Positions 1-9,017 of a DNA stretch of 64,000 nt are shown here, in pieces. The notes beneath the pieces were generated by a model. That model was given only the letters and a program-made list of their open reading frames with translations, was not told the DNA's origin and ran no database searches. Where the stretch lies: positions 32,830 to 96,829 of the forward strand of contig NZ_JAQTZS010000010.1 in assembly GCF_028687635.1 (NCBI RefSeq), given 5' to 3'. The stretch is from Malikia sp. GTDB lineage: Bacteria > Pseudomonadota > Gammaproteobacteria > Burkholderiales > Burkholderiaceae_C. How positions within the stretch are numbered: the first letter of the stretch is position 1; each line of letters begins with the position of its first letter. The position numbers and the translations under genes are program-made.

Positions 1-900
1 ACAGAGGCGCAACGCGCGCGGGTCGGCCAGGCCGATGTCCTCGCTCGCCATTCGGACCATGCGCCGCGCCAGGTAGCGCGGATCGGCGCCGCCGTCGAGC
101 ATGCGCGCGAACCAGTACAGCGCCGCGTCGGGGTCCGAGCCGCGCACGCTCTTGTGCAGCGCCGACATCTGGTCATGGAACTGCTCGCCCCCCTTGTCGT
201 AGCGGCGCATGCGCTCGCCCAGCACCTTGAGCAGCCAGTCGTCCGTGATTTCAGGCAGCTGCTGCGCCTGCGCGGTGACCGCCAGCGTCTCCAGCGTGTT
301 GAGCAGGCGACGCGCGTCGCCATCGGCATAGGCCAGCAGCCGCTGCAACGCGGCTTGCTCCAGCGTCGGCACCGCGCCGATCGCCTGCGCGCGCTGCACC
401 AGCCGGGCTAGATCGTCCTCGGACAGTGGCTGCAGCACATAGACCGCCGCGCGTGACAGCAACGCCGAATTGACCTCGAAGCTCGGGTTCTCGGTCGTCG
501 CGCCGACGAAGGTGAACAGGCCGCTTTCGACATGCGGCAGGAAGGCGTCCTGCTGGCTCTTGTTGAAGCGGTGCACCTCGTCGACGAAGACGATGGTCGC
601 CCGCGGCTGCAGGCCGTCCCTGACATGCTCGGCTTTTTCCACCGCCTCGCGGATGTCCTTGACCCCGCCGAGCACCGCGCTGATCGCGATGAACTGCGCG
701 TCGAAGGCCTGCGCCATCAGGCGCGCGATCGTGGTCTTGCCGACCCCGGGCGGCCCCCAGAGGATGCAGCTGTGCGGGCGGCCCGACTCGAAGGCGATGC
801 GCAGCGGCATGCCAGGCCCGAGCAGGTGCTGCTGGCCGATGACTTCCGAGAGGCGGTGCGGGCGCAGCTGCTCGGCCAGCGGGACATGAGGCTTGTTCAC
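1..900 (-). CDS. rarA: Replication-associated recombination protein A (RarA/MgsA), 3' end beyond the window
   Basis: This is an AAA+ ATPase of the clamp-loader-like RarA/MgsA/WRNIP1 family, which acts at stalled replication forks. Translation from the GTG at 898-900 gives about 300 residues before the left edge. It shows Walker A GPPGVGKT (residues 49-56), a Walker B ending in DEVH (107-110), and the sensor-1 region [10 protein letters not shown]. An in-frame ATG at 964-966 would add 22 residues that do not look like the family, so the GTG start was preferred; neither start has a strong Shine-Dalgarno. The gene is divergent from the PHB-depolymerase-like gene. Assignment is secure; start and C-terminus are not. 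Confidence 0.92.
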   Translation of the reverse strand, partial: MNKPHVPLAEQLRPHRLSEVIGQQHLLGPGMPLRIAFESGRPHSCILWGPPGVGKTTIARLMAQAFDAQFIAISAVLGGVKDIREAVEKAEHVRDGLQPRATIVFVDEVHRFNKSQQDAFLPHVESGLFTFVGATTENPSFEVNSALLSRAAVYVLQPLSEDDLARLVQRAQAIGAVPTLEQAALQRLLAYADGDARRLLNTLETLAVTAQAQQLPEITDDWLLKVLGERMRRYDKGGEQFHDQMSALHKSVRGSDPDAALYWFARMLDGGADPRYLARRMVRMASEDIGLADPRALRLC

Positions 901-1087
901 GGTCTCGATTATCCGGTGGTCGGGGTCCTGCGGGCGACGAACACCATGCCGTATCGCTCGACCCATTCAACGATTGTCGAATTCATCCTATCCCATTAGG
1001 ATGCTCCAAGGACATTTCATTTCCATCAAAACCCGAGTCGCGCTCCACCGGCCGGCCATCGGATCATCTGAACAGGGAGCAACCAAG

Positions 1088-2221
1088 ATGAAGCTATCGC
1101 ATGAACCCGCAGCGGCGAAAGACAGCGACCCAAAGGGGGGGCTGACCAAGATTCTCGCGGCGGTCGGCTTCTCGTTGCTGTACGCCGGCGCGCTGGCCCA
1201 GGCCCCCGCGCTGCAGGCCTACGGCGCCGACCCGACCCAGACCTCGGTCTCGGGTCTCTCATCCGGCGCCTACATGGCGGTGCAGTTGCAGGTGGCCTAC
1301 TCGAAGGACATCATCGGCGCCGGCGTGATCGCGGGTGGACCCTATTACTGCGCGGGCAATCTGTACAGTACCTGGTCGCCAATCGAAAAACTGGAGCACT
1401 GCATGGGCAAAAGCCCTTCCTTGCAGGAGGACGCGGACAGGGCGAGCAAGGAGCTGCAAAACCTGGCCGCCAAGGGCCTGATAGACGACGTCGCCCATCT
1501 CGCGAACCGGCGCATCTACGTCTTCCATGGCAGCAAGGATGAGATCGTGCTGGAGCCGGCAACCAAGGCGACGGTATCGTTTTTTCAGCAAGCCGGGGTC
1601 AAGCACCTCAAATACGACAACCAGCTTGGCGCAGGCCATGCGGTGATTTCCCCGGGCCAGGGCAACGACTGCCCGGACAACGCGAGCCCCTACATCAGCC
1701 ACTGCCAGATCGACAAGACGGATCAGCCATACGACCAGGCCGGCGAACTGCTCAAGCATATCTATGAGTCGCCGGGCAAAGCCCCCCTGAATCCACCGGG
1801 CACCGCGTCTTCCGACCAGATCGTAGCCTTCGACCAGCGTCCCTACACTAGCGGCGCGACCAACATGGCTGACACAGGCTACCTCTACGTGCCGCAGGTC
1901 TGCACAGAAGCGGGTTCGAACTGCAAAGTGCATGTCGCCTTGCACGGTTGCCTGCAGTCCGACCAATCCCTGCAGGAGACCCAGCAGCCCGAGCGCTTTC
2001 ACCGCGACGCAGGCTACAACCGCTGGGCCGAGACCAACCGCCTGCTGGTGCTCTACCCACAGGTCAACCGGTCTTCCCTCTGGTGGAACACCAACCCCAC
2101 GGGCTGCTGGGACTGGTGGGGCTACAGCGGCTACTGGTGGCGCAACGATTACGCCTACAAGTCCGCGCCCCAGATGAAGGCCATCATGGCGATGACGCGC
2201 CGACTCACTGAACGCCCCTGA
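1088..2221 (+). CDS. Exported PHB-depolymerase-like esterase (alpha/beta hydrolase)
   Basis: The 377-residue product has an N-terminal hydrophobic segment (about 20-38) typical of a signal peptide, after a fairly long polar start. The lipase box GLSSG (56-60) places the nucleophile at Ser58. Candidate partners are Asp151 in HGSKDEIV and His184 in GAGHAV. The C-terminal half carries HVALHGCLQ and a Trp-rich NPTGCWDWWGY segment seen in the catalytic domain of type II poly(3-hydroxybutyrate) depolymerases and their periplasmic relatives. No substrate-binding or linker domain follows, so it probably acts on soluble or amorphous polyester, oligomers or another ester. The ATG at 1088 has GGGAGC upstream. 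Longer in-frame starts lack a signal peptide at the right distance. Confidence 0.8.
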   Translation: MKLSHEPAAAKDSDPKGGLTKILAAVGFSLLYAGALAQAPALQAYGADPTQTSVSGLSSGAYMAVQLQVAYSKDIIGAGVIAGGPYYCAGNLYSTWSPIEKLEHCMGKSPSLQEDADRASKELQNLAAKGLIDDVAHLANRRIYVFHGSKDEIVLEPATKATVSFFQQAGVKHLKYDNQLGAGHAVISPGQGNDCPDNASPYISHCQIDKTDQPYDQAGELLKHIYESPGKAPLNPPGTASSDQIVAFDQRPYTSGATNMADTGYLYVPQVCTEAGSNCKVHVALHGCLQSDQSLQETQQPERFHRDAGYNRWAETNRLLVLYPQVNRSSLWWNTNPTGCWDWWGYSGYWWRNDYAYKSAPQMKAIMAMTRRLTERP

Positions 2222-2363
2222 GCCAGCCATGCCAAGCCACCGACTGCGACCAGCCGCCGCACCCGGAACGCCATGAGCAGCCAACTGCCGCACGCAGCGG
2301 CGTGGCTGCGCCAGCGCTGCGGTGCGATCTCGCTGCTCATATCGAGGTGCGCCTGGGCGGGAT

Positions 2364-3221
2364 CTACGCGCTGGCGGCGAGCACCTCGGGCCGCTGGGGC
2401 ACGACATCCCGCACCAAACGCTGCGGATGGGAAAAGCACAGGAAGCGCTCGTTGGTCGCGCGGCCGATCGCGCAGAGCCCGACCTGTTCGGCCACGGCCA
2501 GTCCCATCTGCGTCGTGCCGCTGCGCGAGACCACGACCGGAATCCCCATCTGGGCCGACTTGATCACCATCTCGCTGGTCAGCCGGCCCGTGGTGTAGAA
2601 GACCTTGTCCGCGCCCTGCATTGCTGCCGGGTCCTGCAGCCACATCCAGCCCGCGATGGTGTCGACCGCGTTGTGGCGGCCGACATCCTCGACGAACAGC
2701 AGCAGCTCGGAGCCGCGAAACAGCGCACAGCCATGCACCGAGCCGGAGCGCTTGTAGACGGAGTCCTGCTGCCGGATCTGGCGCACGATCGCGTACAGAT
2801 CCGACTGACGCAGCTGGGCCTCGGACGGCAGCTCGATCAGGTCGACCTCGTCCATCAGGCCGCCGAAGACGCTGCCCTGGCCGCAGCCGGTCGTGACCAC
2901 GCGGCGCGCGGTACGATCCTCGATCGCCGCGATGCCATGGCGGGTCCTGACCGCAGCGGCACCGACCTCCCAGTCGACCGTGATCGACTCGATCTCATCG
3001 ACCGAGCCGATCAGCCGCTGGTTGCGCAGATAGCCCAGCACCAGCCACTCGGGATGGGCGCCCAGCGTCATCAGCGTGACGAGCTCGCGCCTATCGACAT
3101 AGATCGTCAGGTCGCGCTCGGCGGGAATGGCGATCTCGCGCGGCTGGCCAAACTCGTCATGCACCGTGACCTGACAGGTCTGCGGCGCGCGAGCCTGGGT
3201 CAGCTCAGGGCTTTTTGTCAC
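2364..3221 (-). CDS. fdhD: Formate dehydrogenase accessory sulfurtransferase FdhD
   Basis: FdhD passes sulfur from IscS to the molybdenum cofactor and is needed for formate dehydrogenase activity. Translation from the GTG at 3219-3221 gives 285 residues, the usual family length, and overlaps the end of the upstream gene by 17 bases. The frame stays open further upstream, but that stretch is repetitive shadow coding. Family blocks seen are the VVTTGCGQGS loop, the SGSVHGCALF segment and EDVGRHNAVD. The E. coli enzyme has a Cys-x-x-Cys pair in the loop; here only Cys113 is present and the second position is Gly116. It is the last gene of the formate dehydrogenase run and converges on the PHB-depolymerase-like gene. 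Confidence 0.93.
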   Translation of the reverse strand: MTKSPELTQARAPQTCQVTVHDEFGQPREIAIPAERDLTIYVDRRELVTLMTLGAHPEWLVLGYLRNQRLIGSVDEIESITVDWEVGAAAVRTRHGIAAIEDRTARRVVTTGCGQGSVFGGLMDEVDLIELPSEAQLRQSDLYAIVRQIRQQDSVYKRSGSVHGCALFRGSELLLFVEDVGRHNAVDTIAGWMWLQDPAAMQGADKVFYTTGRLTSEMVIKSAQMGIPVVVSRSGTTQMGLAVAEQVGLCAIGRATNERFLCFSHPQRLVRDVVPQRPEVLAASA

Positions 3222-3585
3222 TGTTCTTGGGCACGGGCGCTGCGGCGGTTGCGGTTGCGGTTGCGGTTGCGGTTGCGGTTGCGGTTGCGCCAGCATTGGC
3301 CGCAGGCGCAGCGGGTGCTGGCACGGCGGCGACGAATGGCCCGGGATCGGTACAGGCCGGAGCCACCGCCGGCCTGGCCGCCTGGGGATGGGTCTTGAAG
3401 TAATGCGCGGCCGCCTTCTCGGACGCCAGGCAGGTCTTGTAGCCATCGACCCGGGTCTGGTGCGCGGCTCGGGCCTTGGTCTCGGCCGCCTTGGCCTGGT
3501 CCTCGGGGCTGAGCTCCGACGTCGGCAGCTTGGCCAGCACGGCAGCGGGCAACAGGGCGAGCAGCGCTAGGGTTTTCAGTTTCAT
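3205..3585 (-). CDS. Small exported protein with Ala-Thr repeat tail
   Basis: The 126-residue product starts with a clear Sec signal peptide (MKLKTLALLALLPAAVLA). A short charged middle region follows, with two cysteines (in KTCLASEK and PACTDPG), then a low-complexity C-terminal tail of seven Ala-Thr dipeptides ending in a Lys-rich tip. I do not recognise a family. It lies between the gamma subunit gene and fdhD on the same strand, so it is probably cotranscribed with the formate dehydrogenase genes and exported to the periplasm where the enzyme works. The tail is encoded by a perfect hexanucleotide repeat. A role in formate oxidation is inferred from position only. Confidence 0.72.
   Translation of the reverse strand: MKLKTLALLALLPAAVLAKLPTSELSPEDQAKAAETKARAAHQTRVDGYKTCLASEKAAAHYFKTHPQAARPAVAPACTDPGPFVAAVPAPAAPAANAGATATATATATATATAAAPVPKNSDKKP
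3247..3288. repeat. Seven tandem copies of GGTTGC inside a coding region
   Basis: Seven uninterrupted copies of the hexamer GGTTGC (GCAACC on the coding strand, Ala-Thr) fall inside the small exported protein gene. Gain or loss of copies would keep the frame and change only the length of the tail. It ends about 25 bases before the fdhD start codon. Confidence 0.97.
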
Positions 3586-3606
3586 GTGGGTTCCTGGGCG
3601 CGGGAT

Positions 3607-4782
3607 TCAGGACTGGCGGCGGGCGATGCTGGCCACGGCACTGCGCCGGACCGGAATCTTGCCGGCCTGGATGTCGTCATGCCAGAGCTGATGGTGCTCG
3701 CGCGCCCAGCCCGGCTCGACATAGCCGGTCTTCATCGCGCGGTAGGCGCCGCGCACGCCGACCGTGCCCATGTAGACATGGCCGGCGATCATGGCACAGG
3801 AGAGCAGCGCCAGCGTGGCATGGACGACATGCGCGAGCTGCATGTCGGCGCGGAAATAGTCCAGCCCCGGCACCAGCTTGTCGAGCATCAGGCCAGAGGC
3901 CACCAGCAACAGGCCGGGAATCGTCACCGCCCACCAGAAGATGCCCTTCTCGCCCGCGTTGAAACGGTGCGAGGGCAGCTGGCCCTGCCCCAGCATGCCG
4001 CCGGCGCGCGCCAGCCACTGGATGTCGGCCCGGTTCGCGATGTTGTCCTTGATGAAGGTCGCGATCATCACCAGCAGCGAAACCGCGAACAGCGGCCCGA
4101 CGAAGTTGTGCAGGTTCTTGAGCGCGTAGGCCAGCCAGCCGAACAGCGTGCCGCCCAGCACCGGCAGCAGGAAGAACTTGCCGAACGCCAGCACCAGCCC
4201 CGACAGCGCCAGCGTCAGGAAGGCGGCGGCGTTGCTCCAGTGCGCGGCGCGCTCGAACGGGGTGAAGCGCTCGATCGGCTCGCCCTGTCCCGGCGGATGC
4301 TCCTCGCCGAGCGGTCCCTTGGCGAAGTAGAACAGCCCGAGCGCGAGCGCGACGATCAGCAGCAAGGCGGCACCGTAAGGCAGCAGCACGCGGTTGCGCA
4401 GCTGGCGCCAGGCCTCGCCGGCGCTGGCCGGGCGCACCAGCGGGTACTGCACGGTCGGCTGGATCAGGGTGCCATATTCGGCATAGGGCAGGTTGACCGT
4501 GCCGGTCACGCCCTGCCCGACCTGGCGCCAGACCGGCGTGTTGTTGCCGGGCTGGACCTGGGTCCGCTGGGCATTGCTTTGCTCGGCATAGCCGGGCTCG
4601 GCGCTGGCATCCTGCAGCGTCAGGATGTCGGCGCTGCGGATGGCCGGCGCTGCTGTCGGCAGGGTGACGGGCGCAGCAACTGGCCCGGACTCGGCGGCAA
4701 GCACCAGCCCGCCAGCCAGCAGCAGCGCGGCGAGCAGGCCAGCGCGCAGCGGCGAGGTGGCAGAGAAAAAGATCCGGTTCAT
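3607..4782 (-). CDS. Formate dehydrogenase gamma subunit (membrane cytochrome b)
   Basis: This is the membrane-anchoring diheme cytochrome b subunit, which passes electrons from the periplasmic dehydrogenase to quinone. The ATG at 4780-4782 gives 391 residues. An N-terminal signal-like segment (about 8-29) and a roughly 100-residue periplasmic extension precede the core. The core has about five hydrophobic helices and conserved histidines (ERAAHWSNA, LHNFVGP, LAHVVHA, AGHVYMG). The extension makes it longer than E. coli FdnI/FdoI (about 210 residues), as in other betaproteobacterial systems. It lies 13 bases downstream of the lipoprotein gene on the same strand. Confidence 0.9.
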   Translation of the reverse strand: MNRIFFSATSPLRAGLLAALLLAGGLVLAAESGPVAAPVTLPTAAPAIRSADILTLQDASAEPGYAEQSNAQRTQVQPGNNTPVWRQVGQGVTGTVNLPYAEYGTLIQPTVQYPLVRPASAGEAWRQLRNRVLLPYGAALLLIVALALGLFYFAKGPLGEEHPPGQGEPIERFTPFERAAHWSNAAAFLTLALSGLVLAFGKFFLLPVLGGTLFGWLAYALKNLHNFVGPLFAVSLLVMIATFIKDNIANRADIQWLARAGGMLGQGQLPSHRFNAGEKGIFWWAVTIPGLLLVASGLMLDKLVPGLDYFRADMQLAHVVHATLALLSCAMIAGHVYMGTVGVRGAYRAMKTGYVEPGWAREHHQLWHDDIQAGKIPVRRSAVASIARRQS

Positions 4783-4795
4783 GGCTCGCTCCGGT

Positions 4796-5041
4796 TCAGG
4801 GCTGGGTCGAGCGGCTGTACTCGTTCTGGCCGTACTGGGCACGCGCGCGCAACTGCCGGCTCCAGGCATTGGCGTCGCCGGCCTGCCAGCCCGGCTGTGC
4901 GTAGGGGCTCTGGCCCACGCCCTGGTGGGCCGGCCGGTCGGACTTGATGCCGCCGCCGAGCTGCTGCGGCTGCTCGCCGCAGGCCGACAGCGCGAGCACG
5001 GCGCCAAGCAGCGCGCCCAGGGTCAGCAGGCGTGGCTTCAT
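4796..5041 (-). CDS. Small lipoprotein of the formate dehydrogenase operon
   Basis: The 81-residue product has a type II signal peptide with lipobox LSAC, so Cys21 is probably the lipidated residue. The mature part is only about 60 residues, polar and rich in Gln, Gly and Ser, with no recognised domain. It overlaps the stop of the beta-subunit gene by four bases (ATGA type), which implies translational coupling. The position between beta and gamma subunit genes suggests a periplasmic accessory role, but nothing in the sequence shows one. Confidence 0.8.
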   Translation of the reverse strand: MKPRLLTLGALLGAVLALSACGEQPQQLGGGIKSDRPAHQGVGQSPYAQPGWQAGDANAWSRQLRARAQYGQNEYSRSTQP

Positions 5042-5652
5042 GATGCGCCTCCCTGCGGCTTGGCCGGCTTGCTGCCGTAGGCGGTGCCCCAGCCCCAGAC
5101 CTCGGCGCCCTTGCCGCGCTGCACGACCCGGGTGCGGAAGATGTCAGCCACCACGTCGCCATCACCCGCGAGCAGCGCCTTGGTCGAGCACATCTCGGCG
5201 CAGGCCGGCAGCTTGCCCTCGGCCAGGCGATTGCGCCCGTATTTCTCGAACTCGGCCTGGCTGCCGTTCTCCTCCGGGCCGCCGGAGCAGAAGGTGCACT
5301 TGTCCATCTTGCCGCGCACGCCGAAGGTGCCGTTGGACGGGAACTGCGGCGCGCCGAAGGGACAGGCGTAGCTGCAGTAGCCGCAGCCGATGCAGACATC
5401 CTTGTCGTGCAGCACCACGCCCTCGTCGGTGCGGTAGAAGCACTGCACCGGACAGACCGCCATGCAGGGCGCGTCGCTGCAGTGCATGCAGGCGACCGAG
5501 ATCGACTTCTCGCCCGGCACGCCGTCGTTGAGCGTGACGACGCGGCGGCGGTTCACGCCCCAGGGCACCTCGTGCTCGTTCTTGCAGGCGGTGACGCAAC
5601 CGTTGCACTCGATGCAGCGCTCGGCGTCACAAATGAATTTCATGCGTGCCAT
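5038..5652 (-). CDS. Formate dehydrogenase beta subunit (four 4Fe-4S clusters)
   Basis: This is the electron-transfer subunit that links the molybdenum site to the cytochrome b. The 204 residues contain four cysteine groups typical of the DMSO-reductase-family beta subunits: CIECNGCVTAC near the start, CMHCSDAPCMAVCP, CIGCGYCSYACP, and the split CTFC...CAEMC set. There is no C-terminal membrane helix like that of E. coli FdnH, so membrane attachment must come from the gamma subunit. It starts one base after the alpha-subunit stop codon. Confidence 0.93.
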   Translation of the reverse strand: MARMKFICDAERCIECNGCVTACKNEHEVPWGVNRRRVVTLNDGVPGEKSISVACMHCSDAPCMAVCPVQCFYRTDEGVVLHDKDVCIGCGYCSYACPFGAPQFPSNGTFGVRGKMDKCTFCSGGPEENGSQAEFEKYGRNRLAEGKLPACAEMCSTKALLAGDGDVVADIFRTRVVQRGKGAEVWGWGTAYGSKPAKPQGGAS

Positions 5653-5653
5653 C

Positions 5654-8623
5654 TCAAGCCCTTTCGACGTTGCAGATCTGCGTCTTGGTTTCCTGCATCA
5701 TGGTCACGATGTCGTAGCCATAGCCGGTCGCGGTGTTGACCGCCTCGCCGCGCACGATCGGGTGCGCGCCCTCGGGGTAATGCTCGAGCAGGTCCTTGCC
5801 CTGCCAGCGGCCCGAGAAGTGGAAGGGCAGGAACACGGTATCGGGCGCGACGCGCTCGGTCACCAGCGCCTGCACGTTGAGCCGGGCGCCGGTCGGACTC
5901 GTGACCCAGGCCCGGCCGCCGTTTCGGATGCCGCGCGCGGCGGCCGTCGCCGGGTTGATCTCGACGAACATCTCCTGCTGCAGCTCGGCCAGCCAGGGGT
6001 TGGAGCGGGTTTCCTCGCCGCCGCCCTCGTACTCGACCAGGCGGCCCGAGGTCATGATGAGCGGGAACTTCTCGTGCAGCTTCTCGTCGATGTTCTTCTG
6101 CTGCAGCGACTTGTAGAGAACGGGCAGGCGCCAGCGGTTCTTCTGGTCGTCGTGGGTCGGGTACTTGGCCACCAGGTCGGGGCGGATGCCGAAGATCGGC
6201 TCGCGGTGCTGCGGAATCGCGTCGGGGAAGTTCCAGACCACGGCACGCGCCTTGGCGTTGCCAAACGGGTGGCAGCCATGGTTCTGCATGAAGACGCGCA
6301 TCATGCCGCCGCTGGAGTCGGTCTTCCAGTTCTTGCCCTCGGCCTGGGCCTTCTCGGCCTCGGTGAGCTCGTCCCACCAGCCCAGCTTCTTGAGCAGCAC
6401 ATGGTCGAGCTCGGGGTAGCCGGTCGTGATGTCGGCGCCCTTGGAGTGCGAACCGTCCTCGGCCAGCAGGCTGACGCCGTCCTTCTCGACGCCGAAGTTG
6501 GCGCGGAAGTTGCCGCCACCGTCCATCACATGCACCGAGGTGTCGTACAGGTTGGGCGAGCCGGGGTGCTTGAGCTCGGGCGTGCCGTAGCAGGGCCAGG
6601 GCAGGCCGAAATAGTCGCCCGTCAGGTCGTAGCCGGTCTCGGCATCGACCACCTTGCCCTTGCACCTGAGCGTCTTGACGTCAAAGGCGTGCATGTTGCG
6701 CATGTGCGCCTTCAGCCGCTCGGGGCTGTGGCCGGTGTAGCCGATGGTCCAGACGCAGCGGTTGATCTCGCGCAGGATGTCCTCGATCACCGGCTCGTCC
6801 TGGCCCTTGACCTGCTGCAGCTTGACGTTCTTGACCAGTTCCTTGTCGAAGCCGAGCTTCTGCGCCAGCTGGTACATGATCATGTGGTCGCTGCGGCTCT
6901 CCCACAGCGGGTCGATGACCTTCTCGCGCCACTGGACCGAGCGGTTGGACGCGGTGCAGGAGCCGCTGGTCTCGAACTGGGTGGTCGCCGGCAGCAGATA
7001 GACCGCACGCTGCGGATTCAGGTCGGCGGCGTCACCCGGCATCGCCGCCATGGCGGCGGTGGCGGACGGATAGGGATCGACGACGACGAGCAGGTCGAGC
7101 TTGTCCATCGCGCGCTTCATCTCCAGGCCGCGCATCTGCGAGTTGGGCGCGTGGCCCCAGTAGAAGACGCCGCGCAGGTTCGGGCCCTGGTCGATATGCT
7201 CGTTCTTCTCGAGCACGCCGTCGATCCAGCGCGAGACCGTGATGCCGGGCTTGGTCATCTGGCCTTCGGCGTACCGGGCCTTGATCCACTCGTAGTCGAC
7301 GCCCCAGGCAGCCGCGAAATGCTTCCAGGAACCCTCGGCCAGACCGTAGTAGCCCGGCAGCGAATCGGGATTCGGGCCGACATCGGTCGCGCCCTGCACG
7401 TTGTCATGGCCACGGAAGATGTTGGTGCCACCGCCGCTCTTGCCGATGTTGCCCAGCGCCAGCTGCAGCAGGCAGGAGGCCCGCACGATGGCGTTGCCAA
7501 TCGTGTGCTGGGTCTGGCCCATGCACCAGACGACGGTGCCGGGACGGTGCTCGTGCAGCATGGTGGCGACACGCAGCACCTGCTCCTCCTTGACGCCGCA
7601 GGCCTCCTCGACCTTGTCGGGCGTCCACTTGGCCAGCACTTCCTCGCGTACCTGGTTCATGCCCCAGACCCGGTCCTTGATATAGGCCTGGTCTTCCCAA
7701 CCGTTCTTGAAGACATGGTGCAGGATGCCGAACAGGAAAGGGATGTCGGAGCCGGAACGGATGCGGACGAACTCGTCGGCCTTGGCCGCGGTGCGGGTGA
7801 AGCGCGGATCGACCACGATCATCTTGCAGCCGTTTTCCTTGGCGTGCAGCATGTGCAGCATCGAGACCGGGTGCGCCTCGGCCGCGTTCGACCCGATGTA
7901 CAGCGCGACCTTGCTGTTTTGCATGTCGTTGTACGAGTTGGTCATCGCGCCGTAACCCCAGGTGTTGGCCACGCCAGCGACCGTGGTCGAGTGGCAGATG
8001 CGCGCCTGGTGGTCGCAGTTGTTGGTGCCCCAGAAGCTGACGAACTTGCGCAGCAGGTAGGCCTGCTCGTTGCTGTGCTTGGACGAGCCGATGAAGTAGA
8101 CGCTGTCGGGACCGCTGGCGGCGCGCAAGGCCTTCATCCGGTCGGCAATCTCGCTCAGTGCCTGCTCCCAGGAGATGCGCTGGTACTTGCCGTTGACCAG
8201 CTTCATCGGATGGCGCAAGCGGTATTCGCCGTGTCCATGCTCGCGCAGCGAGGCACCCTTGGCGCAATGCGCGCCGAGGTTGATCGGCGAGTCGAACACC
8301 GGCTCCTGGCGCACCCAGACGCCGTTCTCCACCACGGCATCGACGGCGCAGCCGACCGAGCAGTGGCTGCAGACGGTGCGACGCAGCTCGATCTTGCGCT
8401 GGCCGTCGGCCTGTGTGCCCGCGGCGGCCTCGGCCTTGCGCACCAGGCTGAGCTGGCCGGCCGCCAGGCCGACCCCCACGCCCAGGCCGGAGCGGCGCAG
8501 GAAACCGCGCCGGTCCATCGTCGGCAGGGCCTGCGTCAGGCCATGCTGCAGGCGCTGCACCAGGCCGCCGGTCGTGGAAGCAGCGCCGCCAGCGCCGCGA
8601 GTGGTTTTTTTGGTCAGGTTCAT
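5654..8623 (-). CDS. Formate dehydrogenase alpha subunit, molybdopterin type, Cys at the metal site
   Basis: This is the catalytic subunit, which oxidises formate to CO2. The 989 residues open with a twin-arginine signal (DRRGFLRR, residues 37-44), so the enzyme is exported folded. The proximal 4Fe-4S cluster is held by Cys85, Cys88, Cys92 and Cys120. The molybdenum or tungsten ligand is Cys210 in ARICHSTTVAG, where E. coli FdnG has selenocysteine; there is no in-frame TGA at this position. Later blocks (SNAAEAHPV, VVDPRFTRTA, GMTQTQHTIGNA-like GQTQHTIGNA, MTSGRLVEYEGGG) are typical of the family. It is flanked by its beta subunit and a small Tat protein. Confidence 0.95.
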   Translation of the reverse strand: MNLTKKTTRGAGGAASTTGGLVQRLQHGLTQALPTMDRRGFLRRSGLGVGVGLAAGQLSLVRKAEAAAGTQADGQRKIELRRTVCSHCSVGCAVDAVVENGVWVRQEPVFDSPINLGAHCAKGASLREHGHGEYRLRHPMKLVNGKYQRISWEQALSEIADRMKALRAASGPDSVYFIGSSKHSNEQAYLLRKFVSFWGTNNCDHQARICHSTTVAGVANTWGYGAMTNSYNDMQNSKVALYIGSNAAEAHPVSMLHMLHAKENGCKMIVVDPRFTRTAAKADEFVRIRSGSDIPFLFGILHHVFKNGWEDQAYIKDRVWGMNQVREEVLAKWTPDKVEEACGVKEEQVLRVATMLHEHRPGTVVWCMGQTQHTIGNAIVRASCLLQLALGNIGKSGGGTNIFRGHDNVQGATDVGPNPDSLPGYYGLAEGSWKHFAAAWGVDYEWIKARYAEGQMTKPGITVSRWIDGVLEKNEHIDQGPNLRGVFYWGHAPNSQMRGLEMKRAMDKLDLLVVVDPYPSATAAMAAMPGDAADLNPQRAVYLLPATTQFETSGSCTASNRSVQWREKVIDPLWESRSDHMIMYQLAQKLGFDKELVKNVKLQQVKGQDEPVIEDILREINRCVWTIGYTGHSPERLKAHMRNMHAFDVKTLRCKGKVVDAETGYDLTGDYFGLPWPCYGTPELKHPGSPNLYDTSVHVMDGGGNFRANFGVEKDGVSLLAEDGSHSKGADITTGYPELDHVLLKKLGWWDELTEAEKAQAEGKNWKTDSSGGMMRVFMQNHGCHPFGNAKARAVVWNFPDAIPQHREPIFGIRPDLVAKYPTHDDQKNRWRLPVLYKSLQQKNIDEKLHEKFPLIMTSGRLVEYEGGGEETRSNPWLAELQQEMFVEINPATAAARGIRNGGRAWVTSPTGARLNVQALVTERVAPDTVFLPFHFSGRWQGKDLLEHYPEGAHPIVRGEAVNTATGYGYDIVTMMQETKTQICNVERA

Positions 8624-8676
8624 GGCATTACCTCGCCCGATGGGACAGGCCGCAGGCGGCCCAAGTGCAGGGACCG

Positions 8677-8892
8677 TCAGATGCGGGTGGTCTGGTAGTA
8701 GCGGCGCACATGCTCGGTCAGCCGGTAGCCGCTGCCCTGCTCGGACGAGGCCGGCTCGGTGCTGGGCGCCCCCTTGGCGACCAGCCCGGTAGCGGGCAAG
8801 GCTGCGGCCACCGCCGCGACGGCACCGACCGTGCCGGCGCCGGCAAACCAGCGGCGGCGGCTCAGACCGGGTGGGGAGGAATCGTTCTTCAT
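8677..8892 (-). CDS. Formate dehydrogenase region Tat-signal protein
   Basis: This 71-residue protein is almost entirely a twin-arginine signal (LSRRRWFAGAGTVG) followed by about 35 residues ending in a basic, Tyr-rich tail (HVRRYYQTTRI). Small proteins of this type regularly sit just upstream of formate dehydrogenase alpha genes in proteobacteria; their function is unknown. The start at 8890-8892 has GGAG six bases upstream. A slightly longer start at 8908-8910 is possible but lacks one. The intergenic stretch to the TorD-like gene is 125 bases. Confidence 0.85.
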   Translation of the reverse strand: MKNDSSPPGLSRRRWFAGAGTVGAVAAVAAALPATGLVAKGAPSTEPASSEQGSGYRLTEHVRRYYQTTRI

Positions 8893-9017
8893 ATTGTTCT
8901 CCGACTGCATGACGCGGCTACAGCGACGACGGCCGCACCCATGCCCATGACTGTAACGCCTACCAGGACATGACGGCAATCCTGCGCTGCAACAAGCAAG
9001 GCGGCAGCGCAGAGACT

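Noticed and set aside
3247..3288. Hexamer array as a possible CRISPR
   Set aside because: The copies are directly abutting six-base units inside a coding frame with no spacers.
5654..8623. Selenocysteine in the formate dehydrogenase alpha subunit
   Set aside because: The metal-ligand position is an ordinary Cys codon (Cys210) and no in-frame TGA or SECIS-like hairpin is needed to read the gene.
5462..8698. Open frame of 1078 codons on the plus strand opposite the formate dehydrogenase alpha gene
   Set aside because: It is antisense to a clear, full-length enzyme gene. The product is His/Leu/Val/Gln/Arg-rich without domain logic, typical of shadow frames in high-GC DNA.
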